Positions 45,078-53,773 are shown, counted from the stretch's first letter. The stretch is DNA of 64,000 nt from Paenibacillus mangrovi (GCF_022898935.1 NZ_JALIRP010000013.1:1-64000), one strand, 5' to 3'. A program made the numbers and translations. The notes: generated from the sequence alone by a model not told the origin.

Positions 45078-46013
45078 TCACTGTTCAGCCGTAAGGTTTT
45101 TTTTATCATTACGCCACTGGGACGGGGTAGCGCCTACGAACCGCTTGAACACGGTAGCGAAATGCTGGCTCGATTGATATCCAAGCCTATGAGAAATATC
45201 CGTTACGGAATCGGCGGTCTCCGCAAGCTGCCGGCAGGCTTCCATCACACGGAGACGTTCCGAGAAAGTGATCGGAGCCTCTCCGGTATACTCCTGAAAC
45301 GTACGGTAGAAGTGGGAGGAGCTGACGCCGGCGAACGAGGCAAGTTCATCGATGGACGGCCGCCACTCCGGCTCATTGCTCATTTTCGCGATTAGAATGT
45401 CATATTGGCGCAGTAAATCAATGGCGATCGTTCGATTGCCAATTCCGGGCTGGAGAAAAGCAAGCAGAATATCCGTTAGCGAATTGCGTACGGCAATGCT
45501 TTGTTCCGGTGTTTGATTCAGCAATGCTTTTCTTAGCTTTTTGAATGATTCGACCGGAGACAGCCCGACCGGAATAGCACGCGGCAATTGTTCTATCATG
45601 TGCTGCATAATCATGCACTCTTCCGATGAAAGCCGAAGCCATCCTTGGCTTTGGGGGGCAGCAACAATCAGCCACCAAAATTTACAAGGCTCTATGGCAT
45701 TGAAGCCGCCTCGATGCTTTTCGCCGGGGCGCGAATGGAACAGATCGCCTGCCTGCGATCGATAGAGAACGCCTTCAAGCTCCCAGCTTGCCTGACCTCG
45801 TTCAATGAGAACGAATTCATAGCACCCCGGATGTTCATGCTCGTGTAGAGGTGACGCGCTGCGCAATTCATCGTATCCGAGCATGATAAGCTCCGGCACA
45901 TGACGGATGGGGGGATCGTGGTGGATGTCATAAGTCCATCGTGACCGGCTGCTCGGGGAGGATTGCCGGGTTGCGTTCGGGTTCAGGGCGTCATCATCCG
46001 AATGCTTTTTCAT
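45078..46013 (-). CDS. AraC-family transcriptional regulator with cupin-like sensor
   Basis: A 311-residue regulator. A cupin-like domain (EHEHPGCYEFVLIERGQ then FHSRPGEKHRGG) is followed by two helix-turn-helix motifs, the second around DISHRLGYQSSQHFATVFKR. The start is uncertain: ATG 46013 is about 14 bases after GGAAGG, and the frame continues upstream. It is divergent from the dioxygenase gene at 46142 and probably controls it and the isomerase. Confidence 0.88.
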   Translation of the reverse strand: MKKHSDDDALNPNATRQSSPSSRSRWTYDIHHDPPIRHVPELIMLGYDELRSASPLHEHEHPGCYEFVLIERGQASWELEGVLYRSQAGDLFHSRPGEKHRGGFNAIEPCKFWWLIVAAPQSQGWLRLSSEECMIMQHMIEQLPRAIPVGLSPVESFKKLRKALLNQTPEQSIAVRNSLTDILLAFLQPGIGNRTIAIDLLRQYDILIAKMSNEPEWRPSIDELASFAGVSSSHFYRTFQEYTGEAPITFSERLRVMEACRQLAETADSVTDISHRLGYQSSQHFATVFKRFVGATPSQWRNDKKNLTAEQ

Positions 46014-46141
46014 GAGAAAGATCAGCCTTCCTTGTTTCAAATCGTGCTTAATGTTTCTAATGCTACTTTGTACTCGGGTGAACGTCAAGCCACTCTTCTA
46101 TACCTTATTCTTATGTCGAACACATCAAAGGAGGAGTAGAT

Positions 46142-46978
46142 ATGACATTGAAAGCCGAACGCCAGTACAAAATTACTCAAAAGGATAAGGAAACCTTTAA
46201 CAGGGACGGGTATTGGATCAGTCCTAAGCTGCTAGACGACGAGCAGATCGCGCGCTTGCGCGAGGCGCATGAGCGCATTTGGTCCAGCGATTTCGACGGG
46301 GACGGACTCTCGATGCATCCTGTGACAGTGAGCAGCAATCCCGAAGCTCTTCGTAAATTGGATAACGGCTGGTGGATTAATGACGAAGTGAAAAAAGTCG
46401 TGACGGATCCGCTTATTGGAGAATTGTCAGCAGATTTGCTGGAGACGGATGAAATCAGGCTGTGGCATGATCAAGTCATCTATAAGCCTGGCATCGGAGA
46501 CAAGGTGACGAAGGCCGGCAATGTGGGCTGGCACCAGGACTACGGTTATTGGCAATGCTGTGACACTTCCGATATGATTACCGTCTGGATCGCGTTGCAG
46601 GATACGGACTTGACGAACGGCGGGATGATGACGATTCTGGGGTCGCATAAATGGGGATTAATTCCCGACAGCGCCAGCTTTTTTAATCAGAACATGGAAG
46701 AGCTAAAGACGAAATACTCGGACGGCCGCGACTGGGTAGAAGAGCCATGTATATTGAAGGCCGGCCAAGCCAGCTTCCATCACGGCCTTACGTTCCACGG
46801 TTCGGGACCGAACCGGACGAATGAGCCCCGGCTTTCCGTCGTAGCGCATGTGATGAAAGGCGGAACCGGTTATCGCGCCGGCATTCAGAGGCATGACAAC
46901 ATTCGTCATCTTGGACCGCGTCCCATCAATGGACAGTCTTTTGCAAACGAATATTTCCCCATTTTGTACAAACGGTAA
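46142..46978 (+). CDS. Phytanoyl-CoA dioxygenase (PhyH)-family Fe(II)/2-oxoglutarate enzyme
   Basis: A 278-residue oxygenase. The facial triad is visible as H131-Q-D133 in GWHQDYGYW and H219 in FHGSGPN, with R230 as candidate 2-oxoglutarate ligand. The family hydroxylates small molecules, from ectoine to phytanoyl-CoA. No signal peptide. AAAGGAGGAG precedes the ATG. The next gene starts 33 bases after the stop, so the pair likely handles one substrate, perhaps a modified sugar or polyol (inference). Confidence 0.9.
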   Translation: MTLKAERQYKITQKDKETFNRDGYWISPKLLDDEQIARLREAHERIWSSDFDGDGLSMHPVTVSSNPEALRKLDNGWWINDEVKKVVTDPLIGELSADLLETDEIRLWHDQVIYKPGIGDKVTKAGNVGWHQDYGYWQCCDTSDMITVWIALQDTDLTNGGMMTILGSHKWGLIPDSASFFNQNMEELKTKYSDGRDWVEEPCILKAGQASFHHGLTFHGSGPNRTNEPRLSVVAHVMKGGTGYRAGIQRHDNIRHLGPRPINGQSFANEYFPILYKR

Positions 46979-47011
46979 AAATCAATTTTGCAGAAATAAG
47001 GTGGCGTGAAT

Positions 47012-47818
47012 ATGGAACTGAAGAAGATAAAGGCGTTATGGGGAATGGAGGGTACCATCCAGGATCAGTTCGCTCGGGCAGCTGCGGCCGGCTACGACGG
47101 AATAGAAGGGCCGATGCCATCCCAATCAGATGAATCCTCGTTTAGAGAAGCTCTTAAACGCCATAAGCTGGACTATATTATCCAGGTTTATACGCATGAC
47201 GATCATTTAGCTTCGTTTAAAAGCCAGGTTGAACGGGCTGCAAGCTTTGAGCCGCTGCTTATTGTGGCTCATAGCGCAAAAGACAGTATGCCCGAAACGG
47301 AGCAAGACCGATTCTTCGAGGGAGCGCTGGCGACCCAGCACAAGTCCGGCATTCGCATCGCGCATGAGACGCATCGGGGACGGGCGATGTTTACGCCATG
47401 GACGACTGCGAGATTATTAAGAAAATATCCGGATTTGCGAATTACGGCAGACTTTAGCCACTGGGTTAACGTATGCGAATCACATCTGGAAAATCATTCG
47501 GAGGAAATTACTTTGGCCGTCGATCGGACGATTCATGTTCATGGCCGGGTAGGGTTCCCGAATGGACCGCAAGTCCCTCATCCGGCTGCTCCGGAGTATA
47601 AGTGCGAGCTCGAGTTGTTTACGGACTGGTGGTATCGCATATTCGCCAAGCAAGCGGAGAACGGGAACACCTCGGCCACATTTACTGCGGAGTTCGGGCC
47701 TCCAGGCTATTTGCCGACGCTGCCTTTCACGAACAAGCCTGTCGCGGATTTGTGGGAGGTCAATCAATGGATGACCGATTACATGGCTGATAGATTCAAG
47801 AGCTGGTTCAACGCTTGA
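47012..47818 (+). CDS. Sugar phosphate isomerase/epimerase-like TIM-barrel protein
   Basis: A 268-residue xylose-isomerase-like barrel. Metal-site stretches are HETHRGRAMFTPW, ITADFSHWVN, IHVHGRVGF and the late FTAEFGPPGYLPTLP. ATG 47012 is 7 bases after AAGGTGG; a GTG at 47006 in the same frame is possible. It lies 33 bases after the dioxygenase gene. The pair under AraC control resembles small catabolic modules in which an oxygenase and an isomerase act in turn, but the substrate is not known. Confidence 0.85.
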   Translation: MELKKIKALWGMEGTIQDQFARAAAAGYDGIEGPMPSQSDESSFREALKRHKLDYIIQVYTHDDHLASFKSQVERAASFEPLLIVAHSAKDSMPETEQDRFFEGALATQHKSGIRIAHETHRGRAMFTPWTTARLLRKYPDLRITADFSHWVNVCESHLENHSEEITLAVDRTIHVHGRVGFPNGPQVPHPAAPEYKCELELFTDWWYRIFAKQAENGNTSATFTAEFGPPGYLPTLPFTNKPVADLWEVNQWMTDYMADRFKSWFNA

Positions 47819-47850
47819 CCGGAACCCATTCCTTCCTAACCATTAGCAGC

Positions 47851-47925
47851 AAATGCATCCTTTAGAATGAATATTGGAAGCCCCAAGGGTAATCCAATGA
47901 ATTCTATGGGGTGCATTTTTGCTTT
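47851..47925 (+). terminator. Long terminator after the isomerase gene
   Basis: AAATGCATCC...AGAAT...ATTGGA pairs with TCCAAT...ATTCT...GGGTGCATTT around a short loop at 47880-47890, ending in TTTTTGCTTTT. It marks the left border of the decayed region. Confidence 0.7.
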
Positions 47926-48012
47926 TCAAGGGGTCCGTGGGACGAATAGTCTAGAGGAGTTTATTTCTTCATAATGTAGAAAAGCAGAAATTATAAGGGA
48001 GGAATGCCGGTA

Positions 48013-48105
48013 ATGAGAGTACCCATTGTGAAGCCCGGCACCTTTTCATTTGTTGCCGTGGCTGATCGTCTGCGGTCCGTCTACGACGGCTACATAAAAC
48101 GGTGA
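48013..48105 (+). pseudogene. Unassigned 30-codon fragment
   Basis: GGGAGG is followed by ATG 48013 and 30 codons ending in AVADRLRSVYDGYIKR. It vaguely resembles effector-binding domains of AraC/GyrI type, but it is too short to assign. It overlaps the 3' tail of the decayed WYL gene on the other strand. It may be chance. Confidence 0.2.
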
Positions 48106-48124
48106 GGCATGAGACTGACATACT

Positions 48125-48430
48125 CCGGTTGGGGGACCAAATGGCTACTTTATCCCGTAATCGGTTAATTTGTTCTCTCACATCAGACGGCAAATAATGA
48201 TAGAACTTATCTAGTGCGGATTCAGCTTGATCACCGAACGGAAGCGCACCAAAGTATCGCAGAGACTGGGCGGCGAAAAAAATCGCAATAGCCTCGCTTT
48301 CAGTAAACGCTATTGGTGGAAGCAGACATTCATTTAGAAGCCTGTAGCCGCCACCACGCCCTTGAATGGAATAAAGGGGTATCCCTAGTTCTCCCAGATC
48401 GATTAAGTCCCTGGAAATCGTTCGTGGTGA
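48125..48430 (-). pseudogene. Fragment of a WYL-domain (HTH/WYL) regulator
   Basis: The minus-strand frame contains SPRTISRDLIDLGELGIPLY and IQGRGGGYRLLNECLLPP, the junction of the helix-turn-helix and middle region of YafY/WYL-type repressors, continuing to INRLRDKVAIWSPN. The N-terminal recognition helices and the whole WYL effector domain are missing, and the frame runs into unrelated codons on both sides. A full protein is about 300 residues; about 100 remain. Confidence 0.7.
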
Positions 48431-48487
48431 AACAAACTTTATGATGTCCATTTTGTAGTCGTAGTTTTTCAGGCTGAGGGGACATTG

Positions 48488-48598
48488 AATAAACAAGCTT
48501 ATCGCAATGAACTTACGGTAGTTTTCGAATTTGAGGGCGATCAAATCAAGTCATTTAAAGAATTTGTTGGTATGCCACTAAAAAGTTACGAGAATTAG
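48488..48598 (+). pseudogene. C-terminal fragment of an NTF2/SnoaL-like protein
   Basis: A 36-codon open stretch ending at a TAG reads YRNELTVVFEFEGDQIKSFK then EFVGM. This is the last beta strands of an NTF2-like fold. There is no start, and the upstream sequence is that of the WYL fragment on the other strand. Confidence 0.45.
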
Positions 48599-48734
48599 AC
48601 GAAATTCCATCAGAAGCATCGGTTGCGCTAACGAAGACAAGAGCTCAATAAACAACAAAGCTAGGCTGCTGCGGGATCGACCGGTAGCCTTTGCCCACCT
48701 ATACCGGGCAGCATTCCTATTATGAAGAAATACG

Positions 48735-49320
48735 AGGTTTGAGAGTTCGGGAAGCCCATTTCTTTTGAAAATAATCAAGAAGGATTCGAATTATTTGTAG
48801 GCTGGTTCCGAAAGATCTCAATGGAACACGGTTTCCAAGATGTCATGGTAGGCATGGAACCAACCGGCCACTACTGGCTGAACCTAGCTCATTTCCTACG
48901 TGAAAAATAAATAGCGTACGGTGTTGTAAATCCGCTGCACGTGAAGAAAAGCAAAGAATTAGATGACAATTTCAACGAAAAATGACATCAAGGATGCAAG
49001 GGTCATTGCACAATTGGTCAAAGACGGGAGATACGCCGTACCGAGCCTTCCTCAGGGGATTTATACAGAACTGAGAGAAGCGATGAAAATTCGCGATCAC
49101 CTCGACTGACTTTTGTGTGATCCAAGCACGTGTCCATAACTGGCTGGATCGGTATTTTCCAGAGTTTCTGACGGTATTTAAAGATTGGGAATGCAAGTCT
49201 GCCATCCAAATGATGAGCCTCTATTTACTACCGCATGAGCTTGTTCATGTGCCGGATGAAACCTTGTATCATATTTGCGCAGTGCTCCGTATATCGACTT
49301 GCTGGAGGAACTGAATGAAT
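48735..49320 (+). pseudogene. Decayed IS110-family transposase
   Basis: Joined frames read KPISFENNQEGFELF, MVGMEPTGHYWLNLAHFL, a stop, VVNPLHVKKSKELDD, a frameshift, IKDARVIAQLVKDGRYAVP, another break and VIQARVHNWLDRYFPEF. These are the DEDD-domain stretches of IS110 transposases. The first codons and the entire C-terminal transposase_20 domain are absent. The 3' end abuts the broken response regulator at about 49320, so insertion or deletion here probably cut that gene. Confidence 0.85.
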
Positions 49321-49324
49321 AATA

Positions 49325-49505
49325 CCTCCGGGAGCATCCAATCAAGCACGACGAGATCAGGATGTTCAAACCGGGCAATCATGAGTGCTTCCTTGCCGGC
49401 ACAGGCGGTCAATACACGGAACCCTTCACGTTGCAAATAGGTCTGCATCTCCTCCAGCATGCCCGGTTCGTCCTCCACAAGCAACAATTTCGGTTCCATT
49501 CCCAT
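49325..49505 (-). pseudogene. Truncated response-regulator receiver domain
   Basis: From ATG 49505 the protein reads KLLLVEDEPGMLEEMQTYLQ and ends its homology at VVLDWMLPE, the phospho-acceptor strand, after about 60 residues. The rest of the receiver and the DNA-binding domain are gone, replaced by sequence next to the IS110 remnant. It resembles the OmpR class. It is divergent from the first DUF6223 gene, so it may once have controlled that gene. Confidence 0.75.
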
Positions 49506-49586
49506 CACATCTTTCCCTTTTAGTCTGCTTCGATTGACGAGAGTTATATCGCTTACCGAAATTATACCGTGATTTAGTAGGTCCTT

Positions 49587-49661
49587 AAAGAAATCCACAC
49601 AAAGAGAGGAAGATCTGCATAAGTTCTCGACATTTGTTGTGTAAACTGGATGTGAAAGGAG
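49587..49661 (+). repeat. Repeated leader, copy A (before DUF6223 gene 1)
   Basis: Contains AAAGAAATCC, GAGGAAGATCTGCATAAG and TTCTCGACATTTGTTGTG, then GTAAACT. The same block recurs at 53215 and 53982. It ends at the ribosome site of the first DUF6223 gene. Confidence 0.85.
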
Positions 49662-49671
49662 AGAAATCATC

Positions 49672-50064
49672 GTGAAAATAAAACTCATTTCATTCATAAT
49701 CCTTTGTACACTTCTACTTGTGCCAACGATCGCCTTTGCTGAAGGGACTGGTGTTGGTTATGGGAGTATCACCCCTGGGCGGCTCTTGACTTTCGGGGCT
49801 GGGGTGATTGGGCTAAGCAGCGCGGTTGTTGCTGGGATTGCTCTTGCCCGTCCAACCAATCGTTTTGCCACTGGTCAATGGCCTGTTCTGTCCATCGTAT
49901 TGGGTCTGTTTTGTGTGCTTCTCTCCATGTTTCATCTAGCCGTTACGCCTGCTGGTTTTGGTGCTGGCAACGGGCGTGCTGAAGCGATCATAGCGATCGT
50001 GATTGGGCTGATCGGCTTGGTGCTCGCTGGAATGGCTTGGTTCCGCTCTCTTCGTGACAAATAA
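49672..50064 (+). CDS. DUF6223-like small membrane protein, paralog 1
   Basis: A 130-residue exported membrane protein. The N-terminus MKIKLISFIILCTLLLVPT ends in a signal-peptide-like AFA/E. Three membrane segments follow, the first ending GIALARP, the last starting AIIAIVIGLIGLVLAGM and ending in a basic tail. A GAGNGRAEA loop precedes the last segment. The pattern matches the uncharacterised DUF6223 family. GTG 49672 has AAAGGAG about 10 bases before it. Three paralogs follow within 4.8 kb. Function unknown. Confidence 0.8.
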   Translation: MKIKLISFIILCTLLLVPTIAFAEGTGVGYGSITPGRLLTFGAGVIGLSSAVVAGIALARPTNRFATGQWPVLSIVLGLFCVLLSMFHLAVTPAGFGAGNGRAEAIIAIVIGLIGLVLAGMAWFRSLRDK

Positions 50065-50106
50065 TTCGACTATTTTTTCTGTTTCTCTTAAGAACGTGCA
50101 GTTAGT

Positions 50107-50128
50107 TTGTAAACTGATCGTGAAAGGA
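50107..50128 (+). repeat. Orphan leader element, identical to one at 51721
   Basis: The 22-base element beginning TTGTAAACTGATCGTG and ending AAAGGA is identical to 51721-51742, which precedes DUF6223 gene 2. Here no DUF6223 gene follows, only a decayed sigma-factor start. It marks a recombination scar or lost paralog. Confidence 0.8.
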
Positions 50129-50287
50129 TTAGTGTGGGGACGCAAATGGGAACTCAATATGATAATAACGGGAAAGCTTGCTTGGAAATTAAGGAAAATT
50201 GCATGGGCTGCAGGCAGTAAGCTTCTACAGAAACAAAGAGACCAAGATGGCTATATTTCTGATAGCCCGGAAAAGGAGAGACAGCGA

Positions 50288-50385
50288 ATGGAAAAATTGT
50301 ACAATCAATATTACACTGGCTTATCAGTTGACAGGCTCTCCAGAAGACGCGGAAGGTGTAGTTCAGGATGTGTTTGTTAATGCGT
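50288..50385 (+). pseudogene. N-terminal fragment of an ECF sigma factor, frameshifted
   Basis: AAAAGGAGAG precedes ATG 50288, giving MEKLYNQYYTG. The next frame then reads LAYQLTGSPEDAEGVVQDVF, the sigma region 2 signature of ECF factors. A shift or small deletion separates the two halves. Region 2 ends at about 50385, and the rest, including region 4, is absent. The P450 start lies 37 bases further on. Confidence 0.75.
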
Positions 50386-50421
50386 GTGTGTACAGAATAA
50401 ACATGAAAGGGAGATCGAACT

Positions 50422-51651
50422 ATGTCAATCTCGAATCATAAAGCACCTCTACTCGATTTGTTTTCTGCTGAATTTAAAGGTAAAGCCTATTCTTTTTACA
50501 CAAGACTCAGGGAAAATGAGCCCGTTTATCGTTTCATGCTTCCTAACGGTCAAATTGCTTGGCTCATTACACAATACGAAGATGCACAGGCAGCATTAAA
50601 AGACAATCGGTTTATTAAGAATCCACATACACTGTTGAGCCAAGAACAAATGAACAAATTGATTCTCATGCAGGAAAGGGATTTACTCATTAACAATATG
50701 GGGCTCTCTGATCCCCCAGATCATACCCGCTTGCGTAACTTAGTTCAAAAAGCTTTCACGCCAAAAATGATCAAGGAATTGCGTGGTCGAATTCAAGAGA
50801 TCACTGACACGTTACTAGATGAGATTCAAGACAAAGGGAAAATGAATGTAATTGATGAGTTTGCTTTCCCTTTACCTATCATTGTGATTTTTGAAATGTT
50901 GGGGATTCCTACAAAAGACCGTGATCAGTTCCGAGAATGGTCTAACGTTATAATTGAGGCTATTACTATTGACATCCCCGAGAAAATGCAGGAGGCACTC
51001 CCAAAGATTCAGTCTTTAATTAAATACATTGGTCATCTGATTGAAGAGCGGCGAAAAGATCCAACTGAAGACCTTGTTAGTGCTTTGATTCAAGCTGAGA
51101 CTGAGGGAGAAAAACTTACAGAAAATGAATTGTATTCGATGATTTTTTTGCTCATTATTGCTGGATATGAAACGACGGTTAATTTGATTGGAAATGGTGT
51201 ATTAGCTTTGTTGCAGCATCCAGAACAATTTGAAAAGCTCAAAAGTAATCCTGAACTTATCTCATCTGCGATTGAAGAAATATTACGTTTCTACGGACCT
51301 GTAGAGTTAGCGACTAGTCGATGGGCAGGTGAAGATGTTCTGTTACATGAGAAGATGATACGTAAAGGAGATATGATTGTAGTGGCTTTAGCTTCCGCTA
51401 ACCGTGATGAGACACAGTTTAAAAATCCGGATCTATTTGATATTACTAGAAAGAATAACTGTCATCTTGCCTTCGGTATGGGAATTCACTACTGTCTGGG
51501 TGCTCCACTAGCACGACTGGAAGGTCAGATTGCCCTTCTCACTTTATTGCGCAGAATGCCCAATCTTCGTCTGAATACAGATGCTGAAGCGTTGAAATGG
51601 CGTCCAACTTTTGTGATGCGTGGATTAATTGAATTACCAGTTGTGTTTTAA
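50422..51651 (+). CDS. Cytochrome P450 (CYP107-like)
   Basis: A 409-residue soluble P450. The heme loop is FGMGIHYCLG with the axial Cys at 358. AGYETT (247-252) is the oxygen-activating helix I motif and E286-x-x-R289 the K-helix pair. It resembles bacterial CYP107/CYP109 enzymes that oxidise fatty acids or polyketides. No ferredoxin gene is nearby. AAAGGGAG precedes the ATG. In Bacillus subtilis the P450 yjiB is next to the glycosyltransferase yjiC; here a broken MGT gene follows after a DUF6223 gene, so the pair may be an old cluster now split. Confidence 0.92.
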   Translation: MSISNHKAPLLDLFSAEFKGKAYSFYTRLRENEPVYRFMLPNGQIAWLITQYEDAQAALKDNRFIKNPHTLLSQEQMNKLILMQERDLLINNMGLSDPPDHTRLRNLVQKAFTPKMIKELRGRIQEITDTLLDEIQDKGKMNVIDEFAFPLPIIVIFEMLGIPTKDRDQFREWSNVIIEAITIDIPEKMQEALPKIQSLIKYIGHLIEERRKDPTEDLVSALIQAETEGEKLTENELYSMIFLLIIAGYETTVNLIGNGVLALLQHPEQFEKLKSNPELISSAIEEILRFYGPVELATSRWAGEDVLLHEKMIRKGDMIVVALASANRDETQFKNPDLFDITRKNNCHLAFGMGIHYCLGAPLARLEGQIALLTLLRRMPNLRLNTDAEALKWRPTFVMRGLIELPVVF

Positions 51652-51720
51652 TGTTTGGAGTAGGTTCTGCTATAAGCAAAATGATTCAGACAGCCAAATC
51701 ATTATCCAATCTACGAACAA

Positions 51721-51742
51721 TTGTAAACTGATCGTGAAAGGA
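51721..51742 (+). repeat. Short leader element before DUF6223 gene 2
   Basis: The 22-base element identical to 50107-50128. It ends at the AAAGGA of the ribosome region, 9 bases before ATG 51752. Confidence 0.8.
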
Positions 51743-51751
51743 AGGGTAGGC

Positions 51752-52153
51752 ATGAAAATAAAACTCGTTTCATTTGTAATCCTTTGTACATTTTTACTTG
51801 TGCCGACGATTGCCTCAGCTGCCTCAGCTGAACAAGTCTACGGTTTTACTCCCGCACGAATCAAGATCCTCGTGACCGTGGTGATGGGGTTGGGCAGTGT
51901 GGGCATCGCTTGGTTGTCTTTGGCCCGTGCCTCTGATCGTTCTGGCAAAGGTAATTGGCGAATTGCGACCCTCGTGGCCATCGCGTTGGCATTGATTGCC
52001 TTTTTTATCGCTGGGCCGCATTTTGTTTACACTACCGGCGATATTGGTTCCGGTAACGGGCGAGGTGGTGCCGCCTTTGTCGTCATACTGTCGATCATCA
52101 CGATCGTCCTCTCTGGAATGGCTTGGTTCGCCTCCCGATATCGCACTAGCTGA
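51752..52153 (+). CDS. DUF6223-like small membrane protein, paralog 2
   Basis: A 133-residue paralog of the proteins at 49672, 53330 and 54097. Signal peptide MKIKLVSFVILCTFLLVPT ends at ASA. YGFTPARIKIL opens the mature part, three membrane segments follow, and GSGNGRGGA precedes the last one. Of the four paralogs it is the most divergent in the middle segment. GGAAGGG lies before ATG 51752. It sits between the P450 and the broken glycosyltransferase. Confidence 0.8.
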   Translation: MKIKLVSFVILCTFLLVPTIASAASAEQVYGFTPARIKILVTVVMGLGSVGIAWLSLARASDRSGKGNWRIATLVAIALALIAFFIAGPHFVYTTGDIGSGNGRGGAAFVVILSIITIVLSGMAWFASRYRTS

Positions 52154-52348
52154 ACCGAAATACAAGCCATGGCGAATGAATAGAGTGACGAGGCAATGTT
52201 CGGTGGTGAACGTGGCGAAACTTACGAGTTTTTCACACAAAAATGTACGAGTTTCGCTATGGCGCTAAAGCGCCAAGTCTCACTATGGTGCACCGTCCAT
52301 CGAACAGCGACCCAAAACGGACGATGCAAGTCCATCTCATCATCCTCT

Positions 52349-53161
52349 GGTTTCGCAGTACCTGAAGAACAAGTATTTAAAATATTGAAGAGCGATAAAG
52401 CTGGAATGTCGTTAAATCCTTCACCAGAAGTAGAGCAAAAAAATGCAGATTTAACTAAACAATTGGAAGATAAATTCGGTGTAAAAGTAAAGCAACCGTT
52501 ACAGTTTATCATGAATCACTCTGATGTGAATATCGTTTACACAAGCAGAGCATTTCAACCAGGTGTGGAATATTTGGATGATTCATATGTATTTATCGGT
52601 CCCTCTATCACCAAACGAGTGCAAGCAAATGATTTTCCTTTAGAAAAAATACATGATCAGAAAGTACTTTATATTTCAATGGGTGCTACCTTACTAGGAT
52701 TGGAAGATTTCTTTCGAACTTGCATAGAAGCATTTCGAGATTTTGAGGGGAAAGTTGTGTTATCTGTGGGCAAAACAACCGATATATCCAAATTAGGTTC
52801 ATTCCCGGAAAATTTTATTGTACGTAATTATGTGCCGCAGCTTGAAGTTTTACAGCATACAGACCTTTTTATTACGCATGGAGGAATGAATAGTACGAGC
52901 GAAGCTCTCTATTATGAAGTGCCTCTTATTGTCATCCCACAAACCTCAGATCAACCTTTGGTCGCAAACCGATTGGAGGAACTTCATGCTGGCTATCGAA
53001 TTGATCCGCACGAAGTGAGTGTAGAAAAGCTACAAGAAGCAGTGCAAACAGTATTGTCCAACCCAGCTTATCGCGAAAATGCTAAAAAGGTAAGCAAAAG
53101 CTTTAAGGAGGCAGGAGGAGTAGAAAAAGCTTTGAAGGCGATAGATGCAAGAGTAAAATAA
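52349..53161 (+). pseudogene. 5'-truncated MGT-family glycosyltransferase
   Basis: About 270 residues match the C-terminal two thirds of macrolide glycosyltransferases such as YjiC: VLYISMGATLLGLEDFF, then NYVPQLEVLQHTDLF, ITHGGMNSTSEALYYEVP and IPQTSDQPLVANR, which bind the sugar nucleotide. The N-terminal acceptor-binding lobe, roughly 120 residues, is absent. The frame stays open upstream to 52196 but that part does not resemble the family. Without the acceptor lobe the protein should not act as an MGT. Confidence 0.8.
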
Positions 53162-53214
53162 ATGTATCCATCAAGCCCCATCCAAGAGCATGGATAAGGT
53201 TTTTGTTTTCTCTG

Positions 53215-53335
53215 AAAGAAATCCATGCAAAATAGAGGAAGATCTGCATAAGTTCTCGACATTTGTTGTGTAAAGTGAAAGCTGATATAGATTCAGCTTG
53301 TAAAAACAATAAAGAGGAGGAATGAGCATATGAAA
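53215..53335 (+). repeat. Repeated leader, copy B (before DUF6223 gene 3)
   Basis: Same opening block as copy A, then GTAAAGTG and AAGCTGATATAGATTCAGC, an inverted repeat with 7-bp arms, then AAAGAGGAGG and the start of the gene. It is nearly identical to copy C over about 120 bases. Confidence 0.9.
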
Positions 53336-53728
53336 ATGAAACTAGTTTCATTCGGAATACTCTTACTCTGCGCGCTTCTACTTGTACCAACGATTGCCTT
53401 TGCTGAAAATAAAGTCGGATATGTAATCACGACCGGGCGAATCTGGTCCACGGTAGACGCGTTTGTGGGGCTGATGAACGCAATCTTTGCTGGGCTGTCT
53501 CTATCCCGCTCCATCCGTCGTATTGGCAATGGTGGGCGAAACGGGGCCATCATATCCGTAGTGGTGGCGCTGGTCGTCATTGTCTATGCTTTAATTCATA
53601 TGACCATGTTCCCTGGTGATTTCGGCACTGGCGACGGAAGAGCTGCGGCTGTCATCGCCATCGTGACGGGGATCATTAGCATAGTTTTTGCCGGTATCAC
53701 TCTGATCCGCTCCCGCCGTGCTGGCTGA
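53330..53728 (+). CDS. DUF6223-like small membrane protein, paralog 3
   Basis: A 132-residue paralog with signal peptide (MKMKLVSFGILLLCALL, cleavage near AFA), three membrane segments, a GNGGRNG loop and GTGDGRAAAV before the last segment, and the tail IRSRRAG. AGGAGG lies 10 bases before ATG 53330. It shares its whole leader and the first codons with paralog 4, which points to a recent duplication. A terminator follows. Confidence 0.8.
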   Translation: MKMKLVSFGILLLCALLLVPTIAFAENKVGYVITTGRIWSTVDAFVGLMNAIFAGLSLSRSIRRIGNGGRNGAIISVVVALVVIVYALIHMTMFPGDFGTGDGRAAAVIAIVTGIISIVFAGITLIRSRRAG

Positions 53729-53773
53729 CCTAAATGGGTTTGAATACCTTGATCTGAATTTATCCTTAGGTAG

